This document shows positions 26,106 to 35,896 of a stretch of DNA of 64,000 nt, piece by piece; the first letter of the stretch is position 1; every line of letters begins with the position of its first letter. The position numbers and the translations under genes are program-made. The DNA is from Pseudomonadota bacterium (GTDB lineage Bacteria > Desulfobacterota > Desulfovibrionia > Desulfovibrionales > Desulfovibrionaceae). Location of the stretch: contig JAEYOJ010000089.1 in assembly GCA_023411815.1 (NCBI GenBank), positions 1 to 64,000 of the forward strand, written 5' to 3'. The notes beneath the pieces were generated by a model. The model saw nothing but the letters and a program-made list of their open reading frames with translations. It was not told the origin of the DNA and made no database searches.

Positions 26106-26153
26106 CGCCTTGCAGATGAACCCAGTGCTGGAGTTGTCCATCCAGCAATAACC

Positions 26154-26184
26154 CGGCAGTTCGCTCGATCCGCCTGCCGTTTTT
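26154..26184 (+). terminator. Probable terminator after the Xer recombinase gene
   Basis: A 6-base stem CGGCAG (26154-26159) and CTGCCG (26174-26179) with a 14-base loop is followed immediately by five T residues (26180-26184). It lies 48 bases after the recombinase stop codon. Confidence 0.5.
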
Positions 26185-26233
26185 GGCTTGAGCTGTGGTC
26201 GTGAGCTGCCGATTCAAGCCTTTGGGAGAATTC

Positions 26234-27034
26234 ATGAGCTGGAATCCGACACTGGCGCCCGTACCCTGCCACGATTCCGTGGATGCCGCCCTGGCCGAGG
26301 CGACCTGGAAGTACTTCCTGAATCCGTCAGCGCAGAACCTGCGGAAGCTCGTTGCTCCCGAGTTTGCCTCCCTGGCCCGGGAGATGATCCGGGCGGCGGT
26401 CATGATTCAGGGCGCCCACGCCGCTATCGACGATGAAGGCGCAACAATAGCCAGAACTCTTGCGGAAAGCGGACATGCCGTGGCCTGCCGTACCGGCTGC
26501 TGCGCCTGCTGCAAGCAGGCTGTCCTGGCCAATCCCTTCGAGGCGGTGCTCATTGGCATCTACTTGAGCAACCACCAGGCGCAGAGGGAGGAATTCGTCC
26601 AAGCCTATGCGCGATGGGACCTGGAGACCCGCGGCATGCGCGACGACTTCCTGGCCTGGGCCGAGCGTCGCTACAGGGACAATGCGGATGACGGGAAGTA
26701 CCACTTTTCTGACTTCCACCCGGATTGCCCATTCCTGAACGACGGCTTGTGTCGGATATACCCAGTGCGACCCTATGCCTGCCGGAGCTGTCTGGCCCTG
26801 ACGGAAGAGTGCGCGCACCCCACCACACCGGGGAGCAGGCCGGGCTTTCAGGGCATGGACGTGGGTTCCTACACTCACTACAAGAAGAACTACCAGCCTT
26901 TCCTGCAATCCCTCTGGACGCGCTGCGGCATCGATCCCAAGGCTGTTCGCAATCGCTTCATGCCCGAACTGGTGATCGTCTTCCTCGACAGGGGCGTCGA
27001 GGGGCTGCTCGAGTTCTGCCTCGCGACTGGTTGA
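26234..27034 (+). CDS. YkgJ-family cysteine-cluster protein
   Basis: The 266-residue protein has the metal-binding cysteine pattern of the UPF0153/YkgJ family: CRTGCCACCKQ near residue 90, then CPFLNDGLCRIYPVRPYACRSC. These cysteines probably bind zinc or an Fe-S cluster; the biochemical role of the family is not established. The ATG at 26234 has GGGAGAA three to nine bases upstream. It stands alone, converging on the LhgO-like gene. Confidence 0.8.
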   Translation: MSWNPTLAPVPCHDSVDAALAEATWKYFLNPSAQNLRKLVAPEFASLAREMIRAAVMIQGAHAAIDDEGATIARTLAESGHAVACRTGCCACCKQAVLANPFEAVLIGIYLSNHQAQREEFVQAYARWDLETRGMRDDFLAWAERRYRDNADDGKYHFSDFHPDCPFLNDGLCRIYPVRPYACRSCLALTEECAHPTTPGSRPGFQGMDVGSYTHYKKNYQPFLQSLWTRCGIDPKAVRNRFMPELVIVFLDRGVEGLLEFCLATG

Positions 27035-27095
27035 TGCAGCGGAAGCCCGCCCGCTGATCTTGCCGAAACGTGTTTCGCCGTGACTGCGAACAGCT

Positions 27096-28292
27096 TCAGC
27101 TCATCTGCTGAACTTCGTCCGCCAGCACGGACGCGACGGCCATGGAGCTGGTGAAGGCCGGGGAGATGGGGTTGAGCACGTGCAGGGAGTCTTCACCGCG
27201 TTCCAGCAGGAAGTCCATAACCAGCTCGCCCGTGCGCAGGTCCACGAGCTGCGGCCGAATGCCGACTTTGGGGCTGGGCTCCACGTCGGATGGGTCGAGC
27301 CTTTTCACGAGCCTGCTGGCATCATTGAAGAAACGCTCGAAGCGGTACTTGCGCGGCTCTTCCAGGGCGATGGAGCGGAACTTGGGGTTGCGCAGGAAAA
27401 GCCAAGCATCCCGCAGAAGAATCTCTGGCGCCTCCCGATCCAGGCCGCTCAGGATGCCGTAGTTCTCGCGGCCGAAGGCAGGGATGGCCGTGGGACCGAG
27501 GTAGACGTCGCCGCTTGCGGAGCGCGTGAAATGCACACCCAGGAAAGGGTTTCCTAGTTCGGGCACGGGATAGATGCTTCCGCGCACCATGTCCGCACGC
27601 TCCCGACGCAGCTTGCGGTATACGCCCTTGAAAGGTAGCAGGCGGTAGTGCCGGGCCAGGCCGAAAGCCCGTGCTATGCGGTCGCCGTGCGCGCCGGCGG
27701 TATTGATCATAAAGCCGTAGGCGAGGTCGCCGTCCGTAGTGGACACGACACCCGCTTTCGGACGGGCGGTGAATGCGGTGCCGCGCAGGATGCGCGCCTT
27801 GCCCGAGGCTGCCAGCTCCGCAGCCAGGCAGTCCAGGATGCGTCCGGGATCGATGACGGCGGTTTCCGGCGAATACAGCGCCGGTCCGTCACTCCGGGCG
27901 TTGGGCTCGATGTCGGCCAGTTCGCGCTCGTCCACCAGGCGCACGGGCGAGCCGTTGGCCTGGGCGCGCCGGTGCAGTTCACGCAGGGTTTGCACCTGTT
28001 CCGCGGTAGAGGCCACGATAACCTTGCCCGACTGGGCCAGGGGCAGGCCATGTTCCAGGCAGTACTCGCGCATGAGCCGGTTGCCCGCCAGGCAGGTCCT
28101 GGCTCTCGCGCTGCCGGGCGCGTAGTAGATGCCGGCATGCAGCACGCCGCTGTTGCGGCCCGAGGCGTGCCGTCCAAGAGTTTGCTCCTTCTCCAGGAGC
28201 AGCACGTCCGAAGCGCCGCGCCGCACAAGCTCGCGGGCCAAGGTTAGGCCGAGCACGCCGGCCCCGCAGATGACGATGTCCACCCTGCGCAT
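27096..28292 (-). CDS. lhgO: LhgO-like FAD-dependent oxidoreductase (L-2-hydroxyglutarate oxidase family)
   Basis: The 398-residue protein starts with an FAD-binding Rossmann motif (DIVICGAGVLGLTLARELV) and the family segments GRHASGRNSGVLHAGIYY, LPFKGVYRKL and LGVHFTRSASGDVYLGP. These match L-2-hydroxyglutarate dehydrogenase/oxidase, which oxidises L-2-hydroxyglutarate to 2-oxoglutarate and passes electrons to the quinone pool. A related 2-hydroxyacid substrate is possible. An AAGGAG site lies five bases before the ATG, inside the end of the upstream gene. It is the last gene of the minus-strand operon. Confidence 0.87.
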   Translation of the reverse strand: MRRVDIVICGAGVLGLTLARELVRRGASDVLLLEKEQTLGRHASGRNSGVLHAGIYYAPGSARARTCLAGNRLMREYCLEHGLPLAQSGKVIVASTAEQVQTLRELHRRAQANGSPVRLVDERELADIEPNARSDGPALYSPETAVIDPGRILDCLAAELAASGKARILRGTAFTARPKAGVVSTTDGDLAYGFMINTAGAHGDRIARAFGLARHYRLLPFKGVYRKLRRERADMVRGSIYPVPELGNPFLGVHFTRSASGDVYLGPTAIPAFGRENYGILSGLDREAPEILLRDAWLFLRNPKFRSIALEEPRKYRFERFFNDASRLVKRLDPSDVEPSPKVGIRPQLVDLRTGELVMDFLLERGEDSLHVLNPISPAFTSSMAVASVLADEVQQMS

Positions 28293-28294
28293 GC

Positions 28295-28738
28295 CTACTC
28301 CTTGCTGAGCACCTCGAAGCCGAAGGCCGGATCAACCTTGCGCAGCAGGTCCAGGCCCGTGATCTCCAGCAGAACGACCTCGGCTAGGCCCCAGACCTCC
28401 ACTCCCTGACGCAGACAGCCCATGGCCGTGTACCCGCCGCGCCCCAGCGCCCCGTGCATGTGAAGTCTGGGATCGCCTTGCTCGTCCTTGAAGAGCGTGC
28501 CCACAGCCACGATCTCGTGGGCGATGTCGAAGTTCTTGAGCATGGGTTCGACAGGCCTGCCTTGAGGATTCAACGGTCCGACCACCAGGCTGCCCGATCC
28601 AGCGGCCCCGAGCATGAGGCAGGTGGCGCTTTCAACGGAGCGCTTCTTGGCGAATTCCTCGATGCAATCAGGTATCCTGTCGCCTTCCTGCAGACGTAGG
28701 ACAAAGACGCGTCCAATGCGTCCTTCGGATGCCAGCAT
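28295..28738 (-). CDS. PPC/DUF296-domain protein
   Basis: The 147-residue protein fits the PPC (DUF296) domain, with LRLQEGDRIPDCIEEFAKK, the SATCLMLGAAGSGSLVVG segment, a metal-binding-like His in HMHGALG and a C-terminal hydrophobic strand region. Bacterial members form trimers and are often annotated as DNA-binding, but the function in bacteria is unclear. The start ATG overlaps the addB stop codon by one base (TAATG), and GAGGAGG lies five bases upstream, so it is translated together with addB. Confidence 0.8.
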   Translation of the reverse strand: MLASEGRIGRVFVLRLQEGDRIPDCIEEFAKKRSVESATCLMLGAAGSGSLVVGPLNPQGRPVEPMLKNFDIAHEIVAVGTLFKDEQGDPRLHMHGALGRGGYTAMGCLRQGVEVWGLAEVVLLEITGLDLLRKVDPAFGFEVLSKE

Positions 28739-31656
28739 TATAACCTCCTCGGTTTGGGCGCGACGCAGGCCCCGTTGTAGGGACACCAGGCGCAACGCCG
28801 GCTTGGTCGCGCCGCGAGGGTGCCCTCGTGGGCCATGTGCCTCAGGCAGAAGGCCAGCAGGCGCGGTACGCGTGACGATATGAATTCCAGTCTGGCTTCC
28901 GGCCCCATGGCTGCGGGGAAAAAGCGCCTCTCCCCGCCCGTATCGCGCAAAGATACCCAGGCGGCTTCGCTGGCGTTGCGGCCGGAAGTCGCATTGTACA
29001 GATAAAGGTACATGGGCATCTGCAGACTGCCCACGGCGGCGGACAGCTCCCCCAGCAGCTCCGGATCGTCGCCGGGCCGCCAAGTGTCCATGCGCGTCCA
29101 GAGATCTTCATCCAGGAACAGGGCCTGGCTGGGGCTCGGCGGAGAGCCTGTCTTGTAATCGAGAATCACGTCGCCGCTCTCGCGCTCGTCCACGCGGTCC
29201 AGACGGCCCTCCAGCAGGTATTCCCGACCGTCGAGAGCGAAGGAGGCGCGCACGGGCAATTCCAGCTCGCGGATGAGCGTTTCGGGCGTGCCACGAGCGA
29301 AAAGGGCCATGCGGTGAGGTCCGGTGCGCTCCAGGGACAAGCGGCCGTCCTGGCCGAGCTGGAGATAGAAGGGCGCTCGCCGCAGGTGTTCGAGAAACAG
29401 ACTGCTCAACGCATCGGGGTCGAGCATCCCGGGCTGCAGCGGTCGTCCCTTGTATGGCAGCAAGAACTCTCGCAGCACATCGTGCACGAGGTTGCCCAGC
29501 TCCAGGGGGTCGCCGTCCTCGCTCAATTCCTCCACGGGCTTGAGCGGCGTGAGGTACTGGTAGAAGAAACGCAGGGGGCAACCCAGGTAGCAATCCAGCA
29601 GGGAAGGCGAGATCTTGCCCTGCAAGCGGCCGAGCAGTCGGTTCTGCAGGGTCTCCGTCCTGGTTAACTCGTGTCCGCGCAGGTCCAGGGGCCGCACGGC
29701 AGGAACGGATACGGACAGGGGTGGCTGCCCCGGCTTGATGATCCTGCCGGTCTTCTGCTCCTCCTCCCAGAGCAACTGCTCCACGAATCGGCTGCGCAGT
29801 GATTTGCCGTCCAGAATCCCGCCGGGCTGCACTCCGCTCTGGTAGAGGATGAGCGCCTGCCGGCTCGCCCGCAGCAGACGATAGAAGGTATATGCCGAAA
29901 CATAGTCGCGTTCGCGGCTGTCGGGCAGTCCCAGGCGGTGACGCAGGGGGTCGGGCAAGAGCGGGTCGCCGGCGGGCGCGCCGGGTATCTTTTCCTCGGT
30001 TGCGTCGAGCACGTAGAGCTTGCGGAAATTGAGCAGGCGCGTCTCCAGGAAACCCATGACCTGCAGGCCCGTGATCGGCTCGGCCTCGAAGGCCACGCGT
30101 TTTTCCCTGGCGTAGCGGCGCAGGAGGGAGAAGATCGTGTCGCGCGGAAGGTTCTGCTCGCTAATGGAGCTGGACTCCAGCTCCGGAATGATGCCGCGCA
30201 GCATGCGGTCCAGGCATTCTGCATCTATGAGGAAAGTTCGCCACAGCTCGGGGCCGTAACGGTGCAGGACGCCTAAAAGGCCACTCAAAGCAGCTCCAAG
30301 CCCGGCCAGGGTCTCGATGTTTTCGAAGGCCGTAAGGCAGGTGCGCAGCACCTCCAGGCGCATGTCTTCGACGACTTCGAGAGCCATGCCTTCGGGCAGC
30401 GCCATGTGCGGTACGGGCAAGGCCAGGGGATCGAGATACTTTTCTCCCCGGCGCACCTCCTCTTCCATAGCGTGGAAGGCCAGGCGCAGAGGCTCGCGCT
30501 CGTCCAGTCGCAGCATCTTGAGATAGGGATGGCGGATGAGGTTGATTACCTCGCGCCAGTAGTAGCGGCTTGGTCCTTCGGCCGTTTCTTGCAGGCGCAG
30601 CACGATCTCCAGCAAGTCGAAAAGCGAGGTGCGCGTGAGCGGGTAGCCCATGGTCACGTTCACGTCGCGGTCGGGCAGATGGTGCAGCACGGGCACGAGC
30701 ATGCCCTCGTCCGGGATGATAATCGCGGTATCGGAGGTGTCGCCGGCGCTTCCGGCCTCCTGGAGTTCGTCGCGCAACGCCGCCAGCTGCGAGTGCAGGT
30801 CGAAGCCCTGATGGAAACGGATGCTCGCCGATTGTCCCTCGTCCGTCGCAGCCGGATGCAGTTCCGCGCGCGCCCCCCAGCGCTTCAGCAGGTCCGCATG
30901 CGCTTGTACGGACCAGTGGCCGCAGGTTCCCTGGGCCAGGGCCGGGTCCGTATGCCAGACCAGCGTGGCCAATCCGCGCCGCCAAATGCTGCGAAAGATT
31001 CGCTCGTGGGCGCCGGGCAGGGCGTAGAAGCCGGCCAGGACCACGAATGTGCCGGATTGCGCCAGCAAGTGCGCGGCATCGTCCGCGTGCCGGGACACGC
31101 GCCAGGATTCCAGGCCCGGCGTGGCCAGGTGGCGTTCTTCCATGATTCGAACGTAAGCGTCGAAGATGCCGCTCAACCGTTCAAGCAGGGCCGCGGCCCA
31201 GGGCTGCACTTCGTCTTCCATGCCCGGAAGATCCTCGGGGCGGCGGCCCGCATGTAAAAAGTCCTCGATGAGATCGGCCAGGCGCAGGCACCAGGGAAAC
31301 AGGGCCTTGCGGTCCATGGGCATGCGCGACAGCAGCCCATGGCCGTTGGCGCGCAGTTCCTCGATGACCTCGTAGAGCAGGCCCACGCGGTCGAGCTGAC
31401 CGGGTTGACTCGCCGGACGCCGATGCAGCCGCGCATGAAGCTGGTGGACCCATGCGGATTCGCTGAGCATGCGCGGCAGGATCACGGCCTTTCCGCCGAC
31501 GGCCTCGGACAGGGCCAGGGTCAGGTATCTGGCGGGACGCACATGGGGGAAGACTATGACCGCGTCCCTGAGCTTCTGACCGAAGGCATCCAGCAGGTAA
31601 TCGCGCAGGCGATGTATGAAATGCTCCTGCCAGGGAATGAGTACGACCGGATTCAT
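28738..31656 (-). CDS. addB: AddB-like nuclease subunit with Fe-S cluster motif
   Basis: The 972-residue protein pairs with the AddA-like protein directly upstream. The N-terminus (VVLIPWQEHFIHRL, VIVFPHVRPARYLTLAL) resembles the helicase-like part of AddB, but no Walker A motif is visible, so ATP binding there is probably lost. The C-terminal third holds a RecB-type nuclease motif (GRLDRVDERESGDVILDYKTG) framed by cysteines (LLDCYLGCPLRFF before it, CAWCPYNGAC after it), as in the 4Fe-4S 'iron staple' of AddB. Together with AddA it would process double-strand breaks for RecA loading. Its start overlaps the addA stop (ATGA). Confidence 0.85.
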   Translation of the reverse strand: MNPVVLIPWQEHFIHRLRDYLLDAFGQKLRDAVIVFPHVRPARYLTLALSEAVGGKAVILPRMLSESAWVHQLHARLHRRPASQPGQLDRVGLLYEVIEELRANGHGLLSRMPMDRKALFPWCLRLADLIEDFLHAGRRPEDLPGMEDEVQPWAAALLERLSGIFDAYVRIMEERHLATPGLESWRVSRHADDAAHLLAQSGTFVVLAGFYALPGAHERIFRSIWRRGLATLVWHTDPALAQGTCGHWSVQAHADLLKRWGARAELHPAATDEGQSASIRFHQGFDLHSQLAALRDELQEAGSAGDTSDTAIIIPDEGMLVPVLHHLPDRDVNVTMGYPLTRTSLFDLLEIVLRLQETAEGPSRYYWREVINLIRHPYLKMLRLDEREPLRLAFHAMEEEVRRGEKYLDPLALPVPHMALPEGMALEVVEDMRLEVLRTCLTAFENIETLAGLGAALSGLLGVLHRYGPELWRTFLIDAECLDRMLRGIIPELESSSISEQNLPRDTIFSLLRRYAREKRVAFEAEPITGLQVMGFLETRLLNFRKLYVLDATEEKIPGAPAGDPLLPDPLRHRLGLPDSRERDYVSAYTFYRLLRASRQALILYQSGVQPGGILDGKSLRSRFVEQLLWEEEQKTGRIIKPGQPPLSVSVPAVRPLDLRGHELTRTETLQNRLLGRLQGKISPSLLDCYLGCPLRFFYQYLTPLKPVEELSEDGDPLELGNLVHDVLREFLLPYKGRPLQPGMLDPDALSSLFLEHLRRAPFYLQLGQDGRLSLERTGPHRMALFARGTPETLIRELELPVRASFALDGREYLLEGRLDRVDERESGDVILDYKTGSPPSPSQALFLDEDLWTRMDTWRPGDDPELLGELSAAVGSLQMPMYLYLYNATSGRNASEAAWVSLRDTGGERRFFPAAMGPEARLEFISSRVPRLLAFCLRHMAHEGTLAARPSRRCAWCPYNGACVAPKPRRL

Positions 31657-34600
31657 TCGGCCGAACCTCCAGCGCCGGGAATGACCTCCTGCAGTTCGCG
31701 GAGGTCGAGGTAGGCCAGATAGCCGCGCACTGGTCGGCCGTCGGCGCGTGCGACCAGGCGCATGTAGCCCAGGACCTGCTCGCGGTGGCCAGAGGCGGGC
31801 CTGCCGGTCTTGAAATCGATGACGTGCAGCTCCTTGTCCAGTTCCACCAAGAGGTCCGTGCGCAGCACCTTGCCGTCCTCGCTCAGCAGACTGATTTCGG
31901 GCCGCCCGCGACGCAGCCAGGGGGTAGCCTGCGGCAGGCTCAGGAACCATCCCAACCCCTGGCGTAATTCGCCTGCTGCCTGGATGCGCAATTCCTTGGG
32001 AAGCGGGTAAAGGGACAAGGCCTGGGCCACGGCGGATTCCACACAGTCCGCGGAAATGTCACCGTCCGGTCCCAGCCAGGCCAGATATTCCAGGGCTGCA
32101 TGGAAAATGTTGCCCCGCTCGGATTCGGTGAAACCGTATTGCGTATCCGCGCTGAAGTGCCGGTAGACCTTGAGTCTGGGCAGCCAACGCACAAGGGTCT
32201 CGGTGCCTGCCGGTACTGTGTCGATCCTTACTGGATAAGGCTTGGGGCAGGGCGCAACCTCTTCCCGTCGGGTACGTCTTGGCGGCTGGCCGATCTCCAG
32301 CAACGCGTACTCGGCATTGCGGCCGGCCATATCGAGCATGAGATTCAGCGCCGCCGTAAGAGGCGCGCGCATGAGTCCGTCCGAGGGTACAAAGGCGTGC
32401 ATCTCCTCGCTGGCCCTGGTCCAGGCCACATAGAGCAGGTTGATCTGTTCCAGTAGAGCCTGACATTGGCGCTGCCAGTATTGCGGTCCAAGCTCTTTGC
32501 GCATGGGCACCAGCAGGCTGGCTCCGGCGCCCGGGTCGCCAACCTCGGCCAGGCCGTGGTCCGTACCGGATGGCCAATGGTGGAAGGGCACAATGGCCAC
32601 GGGAAATTCCAGGCCTTTGGCTTTGTGGATGGTGAGGATGCGCACTGCGTCCACGTGCTCGGGCATGGGTAGGCGTTCCTCACCGCCCTTGCGCCGCCAG
32701 AAGTCCAGGAAAGTGGACAAAGAACGGAAGCCGCGTTCCTCGGCCCGGTGCAGCACCTCCATGAAGCGCTGGGCAAATGGCTCGTCCTCGGGTCTGCGCC
32801 GCAGAACGCCGAAGATGTCCAGGGCGCGCACGACCAGATCGTAAGGGCTCATGAGCCCGGCGCGGGACAGAAAGGGCGCGAACCAGGTTTCCCACAGTTC
32901 CGGGAAGTCGCTCCGGAAGCGCCAGGCCACACTGGAGACATCCTGTCCTGCCAGCCAGTCCGCGAATTCCTGGCGGGAGCAGCCGCAAGCGCCCAGGAAA
33001 AGCTCTTCTCCCTGGATGCACTGCCAGAAGGCCAGACCGTCGAGCGGGTAGTCCAGGAAGGCGAGGAAAGCCACGAGCTGGCGCACCAAAGGGTGACCGG
33101 CCAACTCCAGGCTGTTCTCCGTGATCACGGGCGCGCCTTCCTCCAGCAGCCAGCCGGCGACCAGGGCGGCCTGGGCATTGCTGCGCACGAGGATGGCGAT
33201 TTCGGCCCAGTCGCGCCCGCGCTCGCGCAGGTCCGCAAACAGGACCGTCAGCAACCCGCGCGTCTCGTTTTCCAGCTCGTCCGCTCCACCGGCAGCCACG
33301 CTGCGCACCCGCACCAAGCCCACGGCATCGCGATTTCTGTCGGGCACGTGCTGGCGACACAGGGTGAAGGAGTTCCGCAGATCCTCGGCCAACAAGGCCT
33401 TGGCCTCCTCGGGCGCGCTGTCCGGAAGCAGGGCCTCGGCAACGGCCAGGGCATTATCGGCCGACTCCAACAGTCCGAAGAACGTGTTGTTGAATTCGAC
33501 CACCTGGCGGCGGGAGCGCCAGTTATAGGCTAACTCCTCCTGCTGCAGGCCGGCGATGGCCGCGAGCGCGGCATCGGAGCCGACTTCTTCGAAGAGTCTG
33601 GCCTCGCCGCCGCGCCAGCCATAGATGGCCTGCTTTACGTCGCCCACATAGAGCAGCGAACCTCCGCGCGACAGGCACTCCAAAGCCAGAGGCAGCACCG
33701 CCCGCCACTGGTCGCGGCTGGTGTCCTGGAATTCGTCCATGAGCAGGTGACGCAAGGTCACACCAAGGCGGCAGAAAGCCTCGGGCACGCCGCCGTCATG
33801 GCCCAGCAGGCGCGCCGCCAGCAATGGCCAGGCCGAGGCCAGCACGAGACCCAACTCGCGCTCCTGCTCCGCGAGGCGTCCTAATAACAGGTGCGCAAGG
33901 TCCAGGAACGGTGCGATTCTGCCCGCGCCGGTCAGGGCAGTCCACATGGTGCGATAGGCCTGGGCCTGTTCGCGAAAGCGGGCGTAGATACCTTCATGCT
34001 CGGAAGTGGCCAGACCCTGGCAGGCCTTGGGCAAGCAGGCGACGATGCTCTCCTTGCATGCGTAGACCGAATCCTTGGGCTCGTCTTCTGGCTTGGATGA
34101 AATGCAGTAGTCCAGGTATTTGCGGAAATTCGCCAACGGCTTAATATCGTCGGCGGCCATGGCCGCATCCACCTCGGCAGCGGCCTGGGTGAATTCCGCA
34201 TGGCAGGCCGCCAGCAGGGAGGACAGTTCGGCCGTGTCGCTCACGGGCTTGCAGGGGCTGCGCAAGACGTACGTGAAGACATCCTTGAGCCTGTCGCGCA
34301 GACGTTCCTGAAGCCAGAAGCCGTTCACGCGCTCCAGGTGCAGCAGGGCATCCACGGAGCGTTCCAGGAGCACGGCTTCGGGGCGGGATGGCGTGCGCGC
34401 CGCGGCCAGCAGCGCATCGTACAGAGGGCCGAACAGCTCCTCGTCGTCGAAGACCGCCTCGAAATCCGGCGGCAGGCCCAGGTCCAGGGCGAACATCTGC
34501 ACGAGGCGGCTCAACAGGCTGTCGATGGTGCGGATATTGAGCAGATGGTAATGGCGCAGGATACGCTCCAGGAACAGAGCGGCCTGATCCGGGCTCCAAG

Positions 34601-34865
34601 CCTGGGCGATCGGGGACTCCAAGCCGAGGGCGCGGCTTTTGAGCGCGGCCACAACGCGCTCCTTCATCTCGGTCGCGGCCTTGTTGGTGAAGGTCACGGC
34701 CATGATCTCGGGCCAGGCGAAACCGTCCGGGTCCTCGGCGCCGCAGGCCGAGGGCGGCATGAAGGGCCGCGATGCGCGCAGAAGCTCCAGAAAGCGCCTG
34801 GTCAAGGCGAAGGTCTTGCCCGAGCCGGCCGAGGCTCGAATCTGTATGAACCGCGGCCCGTCCAT
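31653..34865 (-). CDS. addA: AddA-like UvrD/RecB-type helicase-nuclease
   Basis: The 1070-residue protein has UvrD-family helicase motifs: Walker A ASAGSGKTFALTRRF (about residue 11), TFTNKAATEMKERV, the Walker B region in LLMDEFQDTS, GDVKQAIYGWRGGE, and ILTIHKAKGLEFPVAIV. The C-terminal 200 residues form a RecB-type nuclease (ERGNIFHAALEYL, LDKELHVIDFKTGRP). It is the motor and one nuclease of an AddAB-type complex that resects double-strand breaks. Start and stop are nested tightly: EamA ends four bases upstream and addB overlaps downstream. No recBCD genes are in the window. Confidence 0.9.
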   Translation of the reverse strand: MDGPRFIQIRASAGSGKTFALTRRFLELLRASRPFMPPSACGAEDPDGFAWPEIMAVTFTNKAATEMKERVVAALKSRALGLESPIAQAWSPDQAALFLERILRHYHLLNIRTIDSLLSRLVQMFALDLGLPPDFEAVFDDEELFGPLYDALLAAARTPSRPEAVLLERSVDALLHLERVNGFWLQERLRDRLKDVFTYVLRSPCKPVSDTAELSSLLAACHAEFTQAAAEVDAAMAADDIKPLANFRKYLDYCISSKPEDEPKDSVYACKESIVACLPKACQGLATSEHEGIYARFREQAQAYRTMWTALTGAGRIAPFLDLAHLLLGRLAEQERELGLVLASAWPLLAARLLGHDGGVPEAFCRLGVTLRHLLMDEFQDTSRDQWRAVLPLALECLSRGGSLLYVGDVKQAIYGWRGGEARLFEEVGSDAALAAIAGLQQEELAYNWRSRRQVVEFNNTFFGLLESADNALAVAEALLPDSAPEEAKALLAEDLRNSFTLCRQHVPDRNRDAVGLVRVRSVAAGGADELENETRGLLTVLFADLRERGRDWAEIAILVRSNAQAALVAGWLLEEGAPVITENSLELAGHPLVRQLVAFLAFLDYPLDGLAFWQCIQGEELFLGACGCSRQEFADWLAGQDVSSVAWRFRSDFPELWETWFAPFLSRAGLMSPYDLVVRALDIFGVLRRRPEDEPFAQRFMEVLHRAEERGFRSLSTFLDFWRRKGGEERLPMPEHVDAVRILTIHKAKGLEFPVAIVPFHHWPSGTDHGLAEVGDPGAGASLLVPMRKELGPQYWQRQCQALLEQINLLYVAWTRASEEMHAFVPSDGLMRAPLTAALNLMLDMAGRNAEYALLEIGQPPRRTRREEVAPCPKPYPVRIDTVPAGTETLVRWLPRLKVYRHFSADTQYGFTESERGNIFHAALEYLAWLGPDGDISADCVESAVAQALSLYPLPKELRIQAAGELRQGLGWFLSLPQATPWLRRGRPEISLLSEDGKVLRTDLLVELDKELHVIDFKTGRPASGHREQVLGYMRLVARADGRPVRGYLAYLDLRELQEVIPGAGGSAE

Positions 34866-34869
34866 GACT

Positions 34870-35766
34870 TCAGGCCCCGGCGCGGCTTGGCACTGCGGAG
34901 ATGCGTCTGCGGCGCGCGCCCTCCACCACGGTCAACAGCACGGCCAGAAGGATGAGAGTCGCCCCGATGTAGCCCAAGGGCGTGAAGGTCTCGTTCCAGA
35001 GGAAGAAGGCCAGCAGGCTGGCGACCAATGGCTCCAGAGTGGCGACCACCGATGCTCTCGTGGCTTCCAGGTGCTTGAGTCCTGCGTAATAGATCGAGTA
35101 GGCCAGATAGGTGCACACGAAAGCCAGGATTGCGACGGCGATCCAGGCCTGCAGGGGATGCGTGCCGAAACTGAAGAAGGGCGTCATGACCAGCGCGCCC
35201 ACGGGCAGTGCATAGAGAAACAGGGTCGGCGTGCTGTAACGGCCCAGGTAGCGTTTGCCGAAGATATAGTACAGGGCATAGGTGATGCCCGAGAGCAGAC
35301 CGAAGAAGATGGCCGCCGCGCTGAAGCCTTGTCCACCGGACCAGTCCGGCCCGAGGCTGATGCCGGCGACGCCGATGATGGTCAGGGCCACGGCCGCGAC
35401 CTTGGTGGAGCCGAGTTTCTCGCCAAGCCACAGGCGGGACATGACCGCGACCCAGGCAGGCGCTGTGTACAGAAGCACCGAGGCCAGGGCCGCGCCGCCG
35501 GCGCGCACGGCCAGGGCATAGGAGCCGAACAGCCCGGCGATTCCGGCGACACCGAAGGCGAGCACCGCAGGCAGATCGGCTCGCGCAACGCGCATCTGCC
35601 CCATGGACCGAGCCTGGGCGGCAAAGAGCACCCAAGCCAGGCACGAACGCCAGAAGGCTACCTCCAATGGCGGCATGCCGACCTCGAAGGCAAAGCGGGA
35701 TACCGGGCCGATGAGAGCCCACAGCACTGCGGCCAGCGTTACGTAGAGGTAGCCTTTGATCTGCAC
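34870..35766 (-). CDS. EamA/DMT-family transporter
   Basis: The 298-residue protein has about ten hydrophobic segments in two EamA halves, for example YVTLAAVLWALIGPVSRFAF at the N-terminus and AIFFGLLSGITYALYYIFGK at the start of the second half. Substrates in this superfamily range from amino acids to nucleotide sugars and cannot be told here. The start codon is a GTG preceded by AGGA. It leads a tight operon with addA, addB, the PPC protein and lhgO, with no clear functional link between transporter and repair genes. Confidence 0.88.
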   Translation of the reverse strand: MQIKGYLYVTLAAVLWALIGPVSRFAFEVGMPPLEVAFWRSCLAWVLFAAQARSMGQMRVARADLPAVLAFGVAGIAGLFGSYALAVRAGGAALASVLLYTAPAWVAVMSRLWLGEKLGSTKVAAVALTIIGVAGISLGPDWSGGQGFSAAAIFFGLLSGITYALYYIFGKRYLGRYSTPTLFLYALPVGALVMTPFFSFGTHPLQAWIAVAILAFVCTYLAYSIYYAGLKHLEATRASVVATLEPLVASLLAFFLWNETFTPLGYIGATLILLAVLLTVVEGARRRRISAVPSRAGA

Positions 35767-35896
35767 GGATTTGCTTCCTGACGTGAAATGGACGCGCTTG
35801 CCGCGCCTCCAATAGGCCGGCGTGCGGAAAAGTAGTTCTAGGCGGAGCGTATCCGGTTTGGCAAGTGCCCTGCGAAGAGCCGATGCGTGCCCGCGT

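Noticed and set aside
27064..27077. CGAAAC/GTTTCG palindrome between the converging YkgJ and lhgO genes
   Set aside because: Stem too short and no T-run on either strand; not counted as a terminator.
28739..29083. N-terminal extension of the PPC-domain frame
   Set aside because: It lies inside addB in another frame and lacks the strong ribosome site found at 28738.
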